A stretch of DNA of 64,000 nt from Nereocystis luetkeana (GCA_031213475.1 JARUPZ010000025.1:9069544-9133543); one strand, 5' to 3'. Counted from the stretch's first letter, positions 33,265-45,317 are shown. The notes: generated by a model not told the origin, from the sequence alone. Program-made: numbers and translations.

Positions 33265-33405
33265 CGGGCTTGGGGGGTGATACGATTTGATGCCCCAGCT
33301 ACAGCAATGAAAGGAGTCGTACGAGTACGAGACGGGGACAACATAATCTTCTTACCCATGCTGTTGGGCACTGACGCCGCGCTATCGCTCGCAGACGGTC
33401 GATAT
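33265..33405 (+). repeat. Dispersed repeat shared with 46.43-46.55 kb
   Basis: GCTTGGGGGGTGATAC, ACGGGGACAACATAATC and CCCATGCTGTTGGGC have counterparts in the same order at 46431-46555. Type unknown. Confidence 0.5.
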
Positions 33406-33416
33406 CACTATTAATA

Positions 33417-33528
33417 CTACGGGGGGCCACATTAAATAGGACCTAATGTAACCACAAAAACCTACCAGGTAGATATTTCGCTATTTTTACGAACAATATT
33501 TGGTCCTATTTACTATGGCCCCCAATAA
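33417..33528. mobile_element. M1 MITE copy 16 with CCAGG scar
   Basis: CCTACCAGGTAGATATTTCGC (scar at 33463-33471) compares with CCTACATATTTCGC in copy 10. A TATTAATA scar touches its left flank. The following 33.53-34.9 kb holds no supported gene, only several scars. Confidence 0.9.
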
Positions 33529-34915
33529 TATGACAAAGGTTGTAATTGTTTTGTCGCCATCCCAGGGCCCCAAAGGTTCCAAGCCCAAAAACGTACCCGA
33601 GGGAAATATCTCACAAACGTGGTCTAGGCTCTAATACCTACCGGTACGTACGAGTATGGCCTTGTCTTTTTACGACTGAAAAAAACATCCAACAGGTCAA
33701 TATCTAAACACGTAAAATATATGTTGTCTCTTGTCTTTGACTGCTGAAAACATGGTCCTCCACCACGTACGAGCACTTCCATGTGTGTAATTTTGTTATC
33801 GTGACAAGCCGGTTAACCTGGCTGGTCTCATCTCTACTTGAAAAATAGAGAGAGATACTGAAGGTTGAACGGGATGGTCTTAAAAGGGGTACACACACCC
33901 CATAGCTGTGACAAACATCGGTATACCTTGGTACCAGGTATATATCATACCAGGTAGGCTGTAGGCGGTAGGATCGGGGAGAAAAAGAAAAAAGTACGTT
34001 CGTACGACATTTCTCAAGCATGCGCGCAATGACAGATGAACCCAACAACGATAGTAGTTGCCGAGATGTAAGAATAGCGTGGTCAGATTGATATGAATAC
34101 CTGGTAGTTATTATCAGAACGGTAAAAGGACGGCACCGAACAGCAACGTCAACCATCAACACACACGAAAGGCTGCAAGCTGCTGACGCGCTCATCACTT
34201 ACTTGTATCATCAATCATCGATCATGACCATTCATCGTCGGTACGTCATGTTTAAATTCGTGCTCCAACTATTAAATACTACTGACTTGTAGGTTAATAA
34301 CCTGGCATGTGCGATCGTGAGCAAAACTCGAAACATCTACTATTAATATTAATATTACTGTGATACATTGGACCTGGTACGATATTATTGACATTGATAT
34401 CAATAGTACTATTAATAGAAGTTATATTGATATTAACCTTACTATTGATAGAAGTTGTAATATTTTATATCGTAAAAAATATGTATTTCCTATTCAATTG
34501 ATGATCACTATCAATCACGAATACAAAATGTGTCCAGGATCTGGATCCACAATAGTTGACATAGCGCAATAAAACAAGAACATGAGACCTAAAAACGCCG
34601 GAGAGGAAAGCAAGAAAGAAACGAGAAAAAAAACACGAAACCCTACAGCAGTACGTACGTCTAGTCTATGGAGGTGCTATTGTGGCCCAAGGGATGTTAC
34701 GAAAAAAGTTTAGAAAAAAAACAAAGCAGAAAGATCGAAATTTTACTGGAAACTCGTTGGTGTGATATTTCGATCGCGCGTTCTATTAATAGCTGGTTTT
34801 CAGAGTTGTCTACAAATTCAAAGGGTTTGAAAGAAACGAAACAGCTATAGATTCCAAGTACGCCATACAGGCGACTGCTGTAGTTACGGCATACTACTTA
34901 CTCCCTATTGTATTG

Positions 34916-35019
34916 TTACGGAGGAGCATGTTAAATATGACCTACGGTACAGACAAAAACCTGTATATTACGCTATTACTACTAACAATATTTGGTCCTA
35001 ATTACTACCTGGTATGTAA
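34916..35019. mobile_element. M1 MITE copy 17 with CCTGG scar, damaged right end
   Basis: ATTACTACCTGGTATGTAATA (scar 35006-35014) replaces ATTACTATGGTCCCCCGTAA: the scar is present and the GTCCCC block is missing. Confidence 0.85.
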
Positions 35020-35115
35020 TAATAGTGTCACGTATTCCGTACTTCTACAATAGCCGGTACCAGGTATTATGTAAAAAAAAAGAGTGCAGGAGTGCAGTAG
35101 TATTAATAGTATATA

Positions 35116-35367
35116 GTGGTCCCTCTAAAATGCGCGATCGATGTATCACACACAAGTTGCAAAGTTGAGTTTCGACGAAATCCTCGATCTCTAAGCTGTT
35201 GTTTTATACCCTGGTAAATATTGCCGGTATGATACGCGCCAGCCAACAATACCGGCGCTATATGTAGCGGCAACCGGCACTATTCCGCACACTATACCAC
35301 ACCGACTGGTGAATCCCGTCTGTGCCAGGCGATTTATCCGGCATTATACGATCGGGCACCGGCACTA
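35116..35367. mobile_element. M4 MITE fragment containing an F1 repeat
   Basis: Starts TATAGTGGTCCCTCTA, then switches to an F1 repeat (about 35130-35200), then resumes M4 sequence (AATATTGCCGGTATGATACG, CCAACAATACCGG, GTAGCGGCAACCGGCACTA). The right terminus is lost. Compared with the full copy at 51.4 kb this shows F1 nested in M4. Confidence 0.65.
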
Positions 35368-35634
35368 CAGAAAGACCCGTACTGGTGTACCTGGTATTGT
35401 ATAATCAGTATAATTAGTATAATTAGTATAACTAGTATAATAGTATGGTGGTGTGGCCCCAATAATGAAAGAACGTGTTGGGCGCTTGATGACAAGGAAC
35501 GGGCGTTTCGTTTGTTTCTATATACGAACAAGTGAAGGGTTTTGGGAACGGCAATGAGTGTAAATCATACGCGCGATAGACTATCATAGACGACAGCTCT
35601 CTCTCGACGTATACCGTGATAGCAGCAGTCGTCA

Positions 35635-35730
35635 ATGGGGAGAGAGGGGAGGAGAGCCTGCTATTATTTGTGACCCCGGATCTGAGATACGGCTATTAAT
35701 GTTAGTATTAATAGGAGGGACAGAGAAAGA
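35635..35730 (+). repeat. Short dispersed repeat shared with 24.71-24.80 kb
   Basis: GGGAGGAGAGCCTGCTATTA and GGTATTAATAGGAGGGACAG-like blocks occur at both places; about 85 bp, including two TATTAATA-type motifs at equivalent positions in the 24.77-kb copy. Confidence 0.6.
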
Positions 35731-35959
35731 GGAGAAGATGATAAATGACCAGAAAAAACGAGGGAAAAGAAAAGAAGTTGTCCTCCCGTCCTTCCTATCG
35801 GTCGTATCAGGACGGACACCGGATGTACTGATGACTATAATGATGGGTAGAAATAAGACAACACACAAAATGGTGACCACTTCTGAGCTGACTGCTGAGC
35901 CAGCAGTCAGTGCAAACCAAAAGTCGTTGAAGCAGCTGCTACCATTAATGATAAAATAG
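35715..35959 (+). CDS. Possible exon, Lys-rich, unidentified
   Basis: Plus-strand frame of about 80 codons ending TAG: TEKEEKMINDQKKRGKRKEV, then VLPSFLSVVSGRTPDVLMTI and SELTAEPAVSANQKSLKQLL. Composition looks protein-like, but the start overlaps a dispersed repeat and no splice site decides the limits. The opposite strand is also open. Low confidence. Confidence 0.22.
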
Positions 35960-36550
35960 CATACACTGACTGGTGTAGATGCAAGCTCAATGTTAATGGT
36001 TGGTAAAAGCTCGAAAAATAAATAATTACTTATCGCCAGGGGTAGTGGTGCTGTCTGTCTGTCATGTATGCTGGATGTCGACGGGTAGAAAGAACGGTTT
36101 TTCATGAAGCAACAGACACGCGCATGTTGCTCTTATGGTTGTCAGGGGTGGTGCTGCTGTCTGTTTGTCCTGTTTTGCTGTTGTTCTTGCTGTTGCTGTC
36201 GAGCTCTATTCGGAATCCACGTCCGGCAAAACAACACGTCTCGTGCTCGTCAGGGGACATCTTGGTTAAATCCCCTCGTTTCCTATCCAGGATGCCCCCT
36301 CATAACCACAGCCTACATGTTGCTCTCACTCCGCACGAAGTCCATTTCTCTTTTCCAAAGTCTGTAATAACAGCTCCGTTCCATAACTATAACTACTACT
36401 GCCGTACATCCGTGTACGTATGCACGTGCATTGCCCTTTCTCAATCCATCCTTTGTCTCATCACCCCTTCGACTAAGCTAGAAAAAAATAGGCGTGATCC
36501 CCACTGGGGGTGTGGGTCAGTCACCCCCCCCCCCCCCATGATCCTATGAT

Positions 36551-36672
36551 ACTGACTGGTCGGTGAAAACCCGACGTGCTCCGTCCGGGCATTGGAGGGA
36601 TGGGAGGGCCTATGCGATACGACCTCGGCCATGTATGACAATGGGTACACCCCCCTCCCCCCCCCCATTTGG
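36551..36672 (-). repeat. G1 dispersed repeat
   Basis: Reverse copy with CTGGTCGGTGAAAACCCGAC, GTGCTCCGTCCGGGCATTG and a C run on the equivalent of its 5' side. A diverged tandem (CACTCCCGGCAAAACG / CACTCCCGGCTGAACATC, each followed by GCACGGCCGG-like sequence) follows to 36.9 kb. Confidence 0.65.
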
Positions 36673-38102
36673 AGATAAACACACACTCCCGGCAAAACGT
36701 CACACAACGCACGGCCAGCCATCTATGGTTCTTCCCCCCCACCCACAATTTTTGGAGGCGTCTCTATTAGGAGTAGTGATGGTGCTCCGTCTCGAAGGGG
36801 GTGAGTGTGAGGGCAAGCAACAAATGATATCCCCCCTCCGCTATGACACACTCCCGGCTGAACATCAAACCATGCACGGCCGGTCACCTGCTGTCTGTTA
36901 TTTCGTTCTTTCTCCACACCCCGACTAAGACACACTTGTGTACGCTCGAAACTTGAAACCTAGGCAGCGTTCGGCCAGGCTCCAACCCCATGTCATGGCT
37001 GTGGCTCTGCCCCCTCCCCCCCGCCAAGTACGACAACATGAACAAGAAACACCTGATGTAATGGGAGCCTTACTACGACAATATCCTTGAACAATCTTTA
37101 CGTTAAACATATCATAGGCTACTGTATACGGTATATAGCGCCCGCCGTTGAGCACGATTTATTGGTCGAAATTTTCGTAGAGTCCCCCCCGAAAAAAAAA
37201 AAGCTTGTGCCTTGTAAAGGAGCCTCCTCCTACACTACTACTACGCTTACAGTAGTATTACACTTCCAGCAGTAGTATTAGTAGTAGTATTAGTATTACT
37301 AATAGTAGTTTTCCTGCGGTACTACTGCTGCTGCTTTATGTTTTACCTGGTATCGAGTAAAATATTTTTCACATGTATATTTATATACCTGGTATTTTTC
37401 ATGGGGGGAAAGCTGCAGCTTTGTGGTGGGCGGTGGGAATAAAGTCCAAGTCAGCTTACTATTATTAAATATACGACCCTTGCTTGTGGGGAGCGAACGA
37501 AAAAAATGGCTTCAATTTCGATGAATCGATCAACATGAAATACTCGAGAAAATCGAGAAGCAGGTTTCGTATGTATGAACAGTTTTCAACCATAGCAGTC
37601 GCTTCCGGTAGTTGTGGTGGTCTGCGCTATAAATACACCATACCTACAGCAGAAGTAGTACGCGTCACACCAGCTACGTACGGCAGCATGGTCAAGATTA
37701 GGATATATATTTCGCAGTAGATTCGGCGCGTCCTCGTTGCATCCACCATAAACCAAACACAGCAATGTTTCATTGATACGAGTGTTTAGCAGCTTGTACG
37801 AGTATGACACTTTGAGTCAAAAATAGTGCTGAAAATATGAAAATACACGTAAATAGCAGGGGTGGTGTCGGGGGTGGTGTGGGGTGGTGTGAAAAGCAGT
37901 TGGCTCAAAGTGGGGAAAGAAAGAAAGGCGAAAGAAATAAATATTTTGTTCAACTTCGAAAAGCGAAAGGTTTTCTAAATTTGTCGAAAATACGCAACAC
38001 ACAAAGCACACGCACAACGGCGGCATATTATATGTTTATTAATAGAATGAATTACATATATTGTACCATGGTAGACGGACTCGAGAAGACTACAGGCGAT
38101 AG

Positions 38103-38192
38103 ATGGAGAGCTACTTGAAGGCCAAACGCAAGCGCCGACTTGAGGCTGTCAGAGCTAAAAAGCGCACATCCCTCAACTTCTCCGTAAAGTAA
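38103..38192 (+). CDS. Possible short terminal exon, basic peptide
   Basis: ATG-headed 29-codon frame MESYLKAKRKRRLEAVRAKK followed by RTSLNFSVK and TAA, directly after a possible acceptor (GCGATAG). The strongly basic, helix-like composition is unlike the surrounding simple repeats. Too short to identify; an upstream in-frame stop means it needs either this ATG or a spliced 5' exon. Confidence 0.22.
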   Translation: MESYLKAKRKRRLEAVRAKKRTSLNFSVK

Positions 38193-39390
38193 AGCTCGGT
38201 GCAATTATGTCGCGAGCGTAACATTGTCGTTGCCGTGTTGTACTATTGATAATAATAATATTAATAAACGTATACCAGGTATGTATAACTCGTCACACTC
38301 AGCCTACAAGTCTGGTCGTAAAAAAAGTGGAAGCAAGGGGCGTTGCCACAGAATCTCGAGATTTACCACATATTTACGATGAGACAAGGGTATCACATTG
38401 TATCAACAATAATATATTACACACGGATGATACCTACCTATGGGATGCCGATGGGTATGGAAGAACACACTCACCATCAATGATGCGTGTATCCCATCAA
38501 TCTTTAGGGCCTATACACCCTACACTTCACCTACGGCTGCAGCAGTTCATTGATCCTTTGTGTGTGATCATGTCCAATTTGGAGTCACGATCACAATCAT
38601 GCCACTTACGTACGGATGAAATAGTTACCCACTATAAATATTAAATGATTGGACTACTACTATATACTGTAGCACTGCTACTGCTGCTGTGGAGTGTGAC
38701 TGCTGTCCTTATACTACTGTTGTGTGTGCGTGTACGGTCGCTTAGATAAAACCGCTGAGAAATCGAAGAGGGCCAGGGCCCTAAACTTGAATGCAACGTG
38801 ATCATATTTGACAACAAAAACAATTCGTGGTACCAATCTGGACGGAAATGTAAGCACCGTTGGACTTCAATATAAAGACCCAAACAGTTTTATATTTCCG
38901 GTAAGAGTGGAAGTGCGAACTCTACTCTCCTTATGAAAGGGGGGGGGTTAAAAAAAATGGGACATATTTCTCAGTTTCCGAGGTAACTCAATTATCAATT
39001 TCCATCAACAACCAGGATGATAAAATAATGGGGGGGGGGGATGTTTATTGTCCTCATTCCGGGAGATACTACGTACCAGGTACTAAAGACGACACAGCAG
39101 TCATGAGAAAAAAAGAAAAATGCGCTAATCGTTGCATACCTGGAATTGAACATGTATGTGTGTCTCGTGAGGCACGTTCCGATCTGTCCGGAAATTTAAG
39201 GACTGTTTTGCTGATTTTATGGAGACTTGATCGACCTTTATATTTTCGGATACTGCGGGATACTCTTACAAGGAATAACCCACTATTTACAGACATCTCA
39301 TGAGGATAGATGGTGATGATGATGACATACAATCAGCGATGACAGCAGTCGTTCGAACTACAGCAGTTTCAGCAGTACATCAGTACTAAC

Positions 39391-39513
39391 CTGCTCCTCC
39401 AGGCATGCTGCATCACGTTCTCCTTGTCCCTTCCCCGGAATGTCGATTGGTTCCGATTCGATGGATACGTTCGAGCTCGATCGTTTGGGGGGCAGCCTGG
39501 AGAAGAATCGCAC
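39391..39513 (-). CDS. Putative internal exon (41 codons, phase 0-0)
   Basis: Bounded by an acceptor ATCCAGCAG and the consensus donor GAGCAG|GTTAGT. It encodes VRFFSRLPPKRSSSNVSIES, EPIDIPGKGQGERDAACLEE and Q with no stop. It begins and ends in phase 0, and the 41.0-kb exon on the same strand also ends in phase 0, so both could belong to one multi-exon gene of about 2 kb or more. No domain recognised. Confidence 0.35.
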
Positions 39514-39848
39514 CTGCTGGATTTTTTCCGAACATGCAAGAGAAGAAGCACGAAAGGAAAAAAAAACAATACGGCGGTGATACCCATCAGTATAAAATTA
39601 GGTAGGTTACCGGGTACCAGGTATAAATACGGCAGCAGTCTAATACTCAATGAAAAAAGAAAAAGAAAATAGCGAAGAAAGAAACCACTCAAAAAAATGT
39701 TCAACATTCAGGTCGGACCTCCCAAATAATTTTGCTCTGCTGCTCTGCTACGATGCCTCCTGCTTGCTGTCTGCCGTGAGACTCACCACAGGTATGACCT
39801 ACGAGTACGGGAGGGAGGGTCTCTGGTCTACGGCTCCATCGAGCATCA

Positions 39849-40031
39849 TCACCAAGCCGGGGGTAGGCACCCAGAGGCCGGAAGCGAGCGGCCCAGCGAG
39901 CAAGCTTGCACGGAGGGTCTCGGGTGACATCCGCTGAGAGTGGCGATATCTTTTCTGTTGGTTTTGGATAGGCTCGAGCCAAGCGAACGCGAGCTCTCCG
40001 TCTCCACGCTTTCCGACAAAGGAAAAAACAT
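39849..40031 (-). CDS. Possible exon between the 39.4- and 41.0-kb exons
   Basis: Minus-strand frame containing LSESVETESSRSLGSSLSKT, protein-like and Ser-rich, in a GC-rich segment free of repeats. A good donor TGTG|GTGAGT lies further downstream at about 39788, but in a different frame, and the plus strand is also open (MTYEYGREGLWSTAPSSI...). Which frame is real cannot be decided here. Confidence 0.2.
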   Translation of the reverse strand: MFFPLSESVETESSRSLGSSLSKTNRKDIATLSGCHPRPSVQACSLGRSLPASGCLPPAW

Positions 40032-40439
40032 CCGTGCATCCCTGCGACCGAGCTACTTTTGTCTGTAAATATAAGAACCAAACAAATACTAATATATATA
40101 CAATACGGTCATTATGTTCACGTACAATTTTGTCCCAAAATATAACGATCGCTTGTATTCAATATTACTACAAAAACAGTCCTTTTATACAAGTATTTAG
40201 GGGCAGATTCACATAAAACTAAACACATGGAACAAAACTACGGTAGATCAACATACCCGTGAAAATTATTTTTTCCAGTATTTATTTTCACGAGAGAAAA
40301 AAACGGGCCGGGGCCTTGTTTTGATCTGGGTTCTCCAGCAGTGGAAGCACTAGAGACAGAGGGAGAGCCTCGAAGGCTTATATGGCTGGCAGGCAACGCG
40401 TGCGTCTCAGCGGCTAGCTGCAGTTGTTCCAGGTATAAG

Positions 40440-40575
40440 TGGAGGAAGAACATAGTTGCATGTAAAAGGCAACACAGCAGCAGCAAGAGCAGCAGCAGCA
40501 GCTGCAGCAGCAGCAGCAGCATGCAGCAGCAGCGGCAGCAATAGCACAGCAGCAGCAGCAGCAGCAGCGGTTTCC
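40440..40575 (+). repeat. CAG trinucleotide tracts in a local duplication
   Basis: (CAG)n runs at 40483-40530 and 40550-40570 and again at 40698-40716. Each major run follows or precedes a copy of AACGCGTGCGTCTCAG / AACGCGTACGCG with GGCTGGCAGG or GGCCTTCAGG, so a ~170-bp unit appears duplicated. Confidence 0.65.
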
Positions 40576-40967
40576 GGAGGTAGATAGAGCCCGGAAGTCT
40601 GGCCTTCAGGCAACGCGTACGCGTATACCTCAGAAGCGAGCAGCAACAGCTGACGCAGACATAGGCCCAGATAGAGCAGAGTCACATGAAGACAGCAACA
40701 CAGCAGCAGCAGCAGCAATGTTCATCACACAAACAGCGCGCTCTATGCTCTCGGAAACAAACAGCGAAGCCTCGGACGAACAAACAACACAAAAACCAAA
40801 ACAACAAAACACCAAGACAGCGGGATTCCCCGGGCACAAAGAGACTCCGACTCGAAACAATACAACAACAACGACAAACAACGACAACAATAATTGCCAA
40901 GCCGTCACACAAGTCAAGTCAACTCGAGCCAAGCAGGCCAGCCTCACGACCGTTCCCCCACCCTCAC

Positions 40968-41477
40968 CTGCTCTTCCTCGATATCGCCCTCCTCGTCAAA
41001 GTACAGCGCCCGACCGCTGCTGTCACCTCTTCCGCCACCAGAAGAATACGCCGGCGTGAGTTGCCTGACGGCCTCTTTGCTAGGCAACCAAGGGCTCGCC
41101 AGCGAGTAAATCGACTCGGTCCCTCGACGAGGAGGACTCGGGCTCGCGCAGCACGTGGAACCCGCACACAACATTTCCGACGTAAGATTTCTCGTCGCGT
41201 TGCTGCCTGCGTCTCCCAGACCCCCCACCGGAGTCTGCCTCGAAGGGGAGGCCTCCGCGCGCGGTCGCTTGAAGTCTTCGGCGAAGCACTCATCCTCCAT
41301 GTCTCGGTCTCGCACGCTCACTCCTCGAGAGGAAAGCTCGCCTTGCTCGGCCACCTGTGCCGGAGATTTGGGTATCGCTGAATTGACTGTTACCGATCGG
41401 CTGGTGGATGATGAGGTTGCAGTACCGCTGGGGTGATGGCCACCGAGAGACAGACGAAGGCCATAGAATCGAGGCAT
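40968..41477 (-). CDS. Putative 5' or internal exon, Ser-rich protein with acidic end
   Basis: 170-codon frame from an ATG to the excellent donor GAAGAGCAG|GTGAGG (exon end 40968, phase 0). The peptide starts MPRFYGLRLSLGGHHPSGTA, has a Ser/Thr-rich part, MEDECFAEDFKRPRAEAS, and ends GRALYFDEEGDIEEEQ. The region is GC-rich and free of simple repeats, which supports coding. The frame stays open upstream to about 41720, through a CTG tract, so the ATG chosen may not be the start. Disordered composition; no domain recognised. Opposite-strand frames of up to 231 codons exist but lack splice support. Confidence 0.42.
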
Positions 41478-42439
41478 CTGCCTCTGGGAGGTCGATGCTC
41501 TGCGAGGTGGTGTATATGTATCTCTCGTCCGTGCTGCTGCTGCTGCTGCTACTGCTGCTAGCTGTGCTGTGCTTGGAGTGTGCCCACGCCGGATGGGCTT
41601 GCTTCTTGATGTATCCGGTCGGGAGGTAGAACCGGATGTTGTGGATTTTGGCTCTTTAAAAAAACCGTATCAGGAGGAGTGAGTTCGGCGCTGGACCAGA
41701 GACAGCAACGACGTTCCCATCATGCCCAAGTCACCAAGAAAATATACTCAAAATTATGGACATATGCCTCCCCCCCCAGAAAACGGTTGAGATCTTTTCC
41801 AAGGAAAATCTCGTTCCAAAGTGAAAAAACGTAATAAAACTTGGATGTTTTGTATCGGTTGTACAAATACGTACCGAAAAAATAATGACCGTTTTCATGA
41901 AAAAAAACATTTGAAATTGTTTCTTATGTTACGGGACAGAGTGGTGTTCAAGTGCAGATATTTTTTTTTACTTGTTTTGTTGTCTATATAGTATACCCCT
42001 GGAATAAGCGGCGGCGAATAATCCAGAAGGAGATTTCCGATGTTTTCGAGTTTTTTTTTCAAGCACGTGTGTGTCTGTGCAGCTGCTGTGTGTGCGTCGT
42101 GGGTGGGTGGGGAGAAAACAAATGGTTGTTTTGTATTTGTCGTGTGCGGGTGGGCGTGATGTGATGGGCGTGTACGAAATCATATTATTACGAGTACAGG
42201 TAGGTACATAGTCCCCTGCATAATACTGTTTATTTTAATATTATAATAGGGCTCTCGGCGCAGGACAACACTCAACGTCCCGTCGAAACGAGACTCACAG
42301 TAGTCGCCTTTTTTTGTTGTGTACTTCGTGGTTGTACCAGATAGATGGTGAGTGTACTAAAAATAGCGTCCCGGTGTCATCTGTGATGGAAGAAGAGCTT
42401 TCGCATCATAAATATATAACTGGCTACACTATATATATA

Positions 42440-42656
42440 CTCGTACTGTGATGGCGTGTGGTACCTGGTATTAATAGATGATGATAATAGAATACTATAT
42501 GCGTCCTCCATTCATTTGGTTGCTGACGCAGTTTCGAGTAGAAGAAGAGGCGGACACTACGTACGACGTATACGTGGCTGTTACACAACAAAGCACTTTC
42601 TTCTGGCTGCTGCACTTGGTGACGATCGATTGATTGGATGCATGGGTGATACGTAA
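42440..42656 (+). other. Unique stretch with weak coding potential
   Basis: A 66-codon plus-strand frame (ILYASSIHLVADAVSSRRRG, KHFLLAAALGDDRLIGCMGD) is protein-like but overlaps a TACCTGGTATTAATAG double scar at its start and has no clear splice sites. Recorded as the only candidate in 41.7-43.6 kb. Confidence 0.15.
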
Positions 42657-43649
42657 AATCGGTGATCGGACCGTTTTTCTTCTGCTGCAATGCACAAACA
42701 AATAAATGATACCTGGTATGTAATACCAGGTAAAAATTAGTGCATTTAATATACCAGACGATACATTTTTTTTGCTTCTTTTGTACGTATTATATGTATA
42801 CGAGCGAATTGTACTATTAATATCAAGACGATATTATTTTTATAATAATAGACCGCACAGCACTACGCGATGCTACTGCTGCACCAGTACCTGTGTGGTA
42901 TAATATCTCAGATCTGTGTATATATTAACGCAACGAACAGGCGGGACGTTTCGCACGGACGGATGGAAGGAAGGAAGATTGATCGATGGAGTCGGGGGGG
43001 GTTTTGGTGATGTAACATTATTGTGTGGTGTTGCTCGAGTCTCGCGTCGCTCTCGTCTCAAAGAACAACCCACCAAACCAACCACGAAGCACTCACTGCG
43101 TGTGGTGCGTAGTAATAAGCCGACAGCAGTAGTAGTGCGTACCTGGTATAGTGTAACAAGAAGACACACTACACCAATACTTAATACCAGGTTGTGTTGT
43201 TGTTGTTGTCTTTATTAAATCGTCCTTTCTACCCAGCTTCATCAGTACACAGCAGTGCCATGTCCGTCCTGATTTTCCCTATATCTATCCTAGAGAGAGA
43301 TACTAATTCTGTGGTCACAGACTGTGAGACAGAGGAAGACCAAAAATAAAAACTAAATCGCGAATTCAAGTGTCAAGCAAGTGAAGTGTCACCGTATACC
43401 GCGTACGAGAACACACAACAACACAAACAAGCAAGACCGGAAAAATAGGAGCAAAAAACAATAAAACCAAAAAAAAAAAAAAAAAATGAAATGAAAAAAA
43501 GAAGAAAGAGAAAGAGAAAAAACAGGATGCAAACGACGCAAGGAAAGGCTACTAGACGGACAACATACATACGTGCTCAGGAAGGGCAGGTATCTGCTGC
43601 ACGGACGAAGCAGCACGAAAGAGAGGGAAATACGGGCAAATGTCTGTAA

Positions 43650-44530
43650 AGAGCTAGTCGAACCGATACCTAGCCACCCGGTCTATAATTTCGTTTCTGC
43701 ATTCGTCGACAGCTGTATCAGAACAGCTGCCCCTCCCCCCCTCCCCTTGTCGCCGTTCTTGGCGTCCTCTGCTGCGTGGCGCAGCCGGCTCTTCTGTGCT
43801 TCGTCCCTGTGCCACCTCGCCATGAAGCAGTCCGCCGCTTCGACGACCCCCCCGTACCACTTCCCGCTCTTCTTAGCCGCCCTCGGCCATAACAACGTCT
43901 CTACTCCGAACAGCAGGGGGGAGCTTTCCGTGGACCCCTCGGTGGCTTGAAAAACCCTGAGGTCATCTGCTAGGCATTGGGCCCAGTTCTTTTCCGGTCG
44001 ACCTCGTCCCGGGTTCTCCCCACTCCCGAACATCACCCGATGGGTCAGCCGCTCATTGGTCGTCCGCTGTACGGCCCCCGCAAAGAGGAGGCGTCGTTTG
44101 CGGATGGTCGCCTCAACGCCCTCGCATTGTGCCTTTTTGAGGGCCTTGGCGTACGACATGAGGTGGTCAGAGTGCGTTGCCGGCGCTGGAAGCCAATGAT
44201 CCGTAGGAGGAGGAGTTTGTGGTGTGCCGTTCTGAGCTCAGCGAAGTGCTCCTGACCAAGAGTCCATGTCACGCACCCGTACAGCAGGGTCTCCATCACC
44301 TCGGCCTTTAGCATGCGCACTTTTAGGGTGAGCGGGGCATCCTCCATATCGTACAGCTCCCGTTTAAACCGATTGTAGCATGCCCCTGCGAGTCGGATCC
44401 GTCGCACGATCTCTGGCATAATGTCAGCGCTTGCGACGACAAGGCCGCCCAGGTACAGAAACTGCATCGTCTGCCTATACCTCTGTCCCGCTGCTTCGAT
44501 GACGGTGTTATTTACCTGCTGCTGGTGATA
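43650..44530 (-). pseudogene. LINE fragment: C-terminal part of a non-LTR reverse transcriptase ORF
   Basis: The minus strand encodes, in order, GQRYRQTMQFLYLGG, DIMPEIVRRIRLAGACYNRF, LKAEVMETLLYGCVTWTLGQ and LRTAHHKLLLLRIIGFQRRQ, then in other frames MSYAKALKKAQCEGVEATIR, LFAGAVQRTTNERLTHRVMF, WAQCLADDLRVFQATEGSTE and finally DRVARYRFD before a stop. The YLGG ... RI ... LLYG.W order is the typical region following the catalytic core in LINE reverse transcriptases. The catalytic YxDD region and everything 5' of it are missing (5' truncation near 44530, just beside a TACCTGGTA scar), and the reading frame shifts at least twice (about 44150 and in a G/C run near 43735). It is a dead copy, but peptide quality suggests it is fairly young. 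Confidence 0.85.
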
Positions 44531-45317
44531 TATACCTGGTATAGACTACCAGTAAGCTATACAAAGCATGCGCGTACAAAATAAATATACTTGCATACCA
44601 GTACATCAAAGTATGCGTGCAACCACTCACTATCTATACGCATAATACACAACATATTGTATACCAGTATACAACAGAAAAACACTTTCGTTCACAGGAT
44701 GTCTGCACTGCTGCTTTTAAATATAATAAGATGTATTGGAAAATACAAACATGCATGTGTACGAGGGAATAGAACAACAGAGTAGTGATAGTCATCGGTC
44801 GAGTCGAAAGTCTTGAGCCTTTAATTCTCGGCGGATCGGAGCCTGTGCATGAGGATGTGGGGATAAGATAGATATGCGGTACGTATTAAATAGTGATGAG
44901 GAAAGCTTCTGCAGAGGGCGTGATCGGGACGTAACGAAGGTGGCGTAGTACTATTAATAGCACCGTAACAGGGCTGTAATACCCGTCTGGATGCATCACA
45001 ATGCCATGTATCGTATGCAGACCCACAAGCAACCAAGCGCAGGTACGCTGCGAGGGGGCAGCGCTAAGCAGGACGGGTCAGCTGCCTCTCTATCTCTAGC
45101 CCCGCAGCAGTACTGTACATCCTGCATCCGTTCGTGCCTTGTCCGGGACAAAAGTGTCATTCGACGAACGCGGCCACAACCTACCGACTTTCACAGTGGA
45201 GACCTTTGGGCGCCTCGGGGTGTAGAGAGTACAGCAGTTTCGTTGACCAAGCTGTCGATGAGCGTCACTGGGCGAGCCGGGCGGGCCGAGGGGGAGGGGC
45301 CGGAGGAGGGGTATATT

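Noticed and set aside
33704-34198. A 164-codon minus-strand frame.
   Set aside because: Ser/Thr/Tyr-rich but interrupted by two CCAGG scars and a TACCTGGTA, with no conserved-looking segment or splice site; judged a chance frame.
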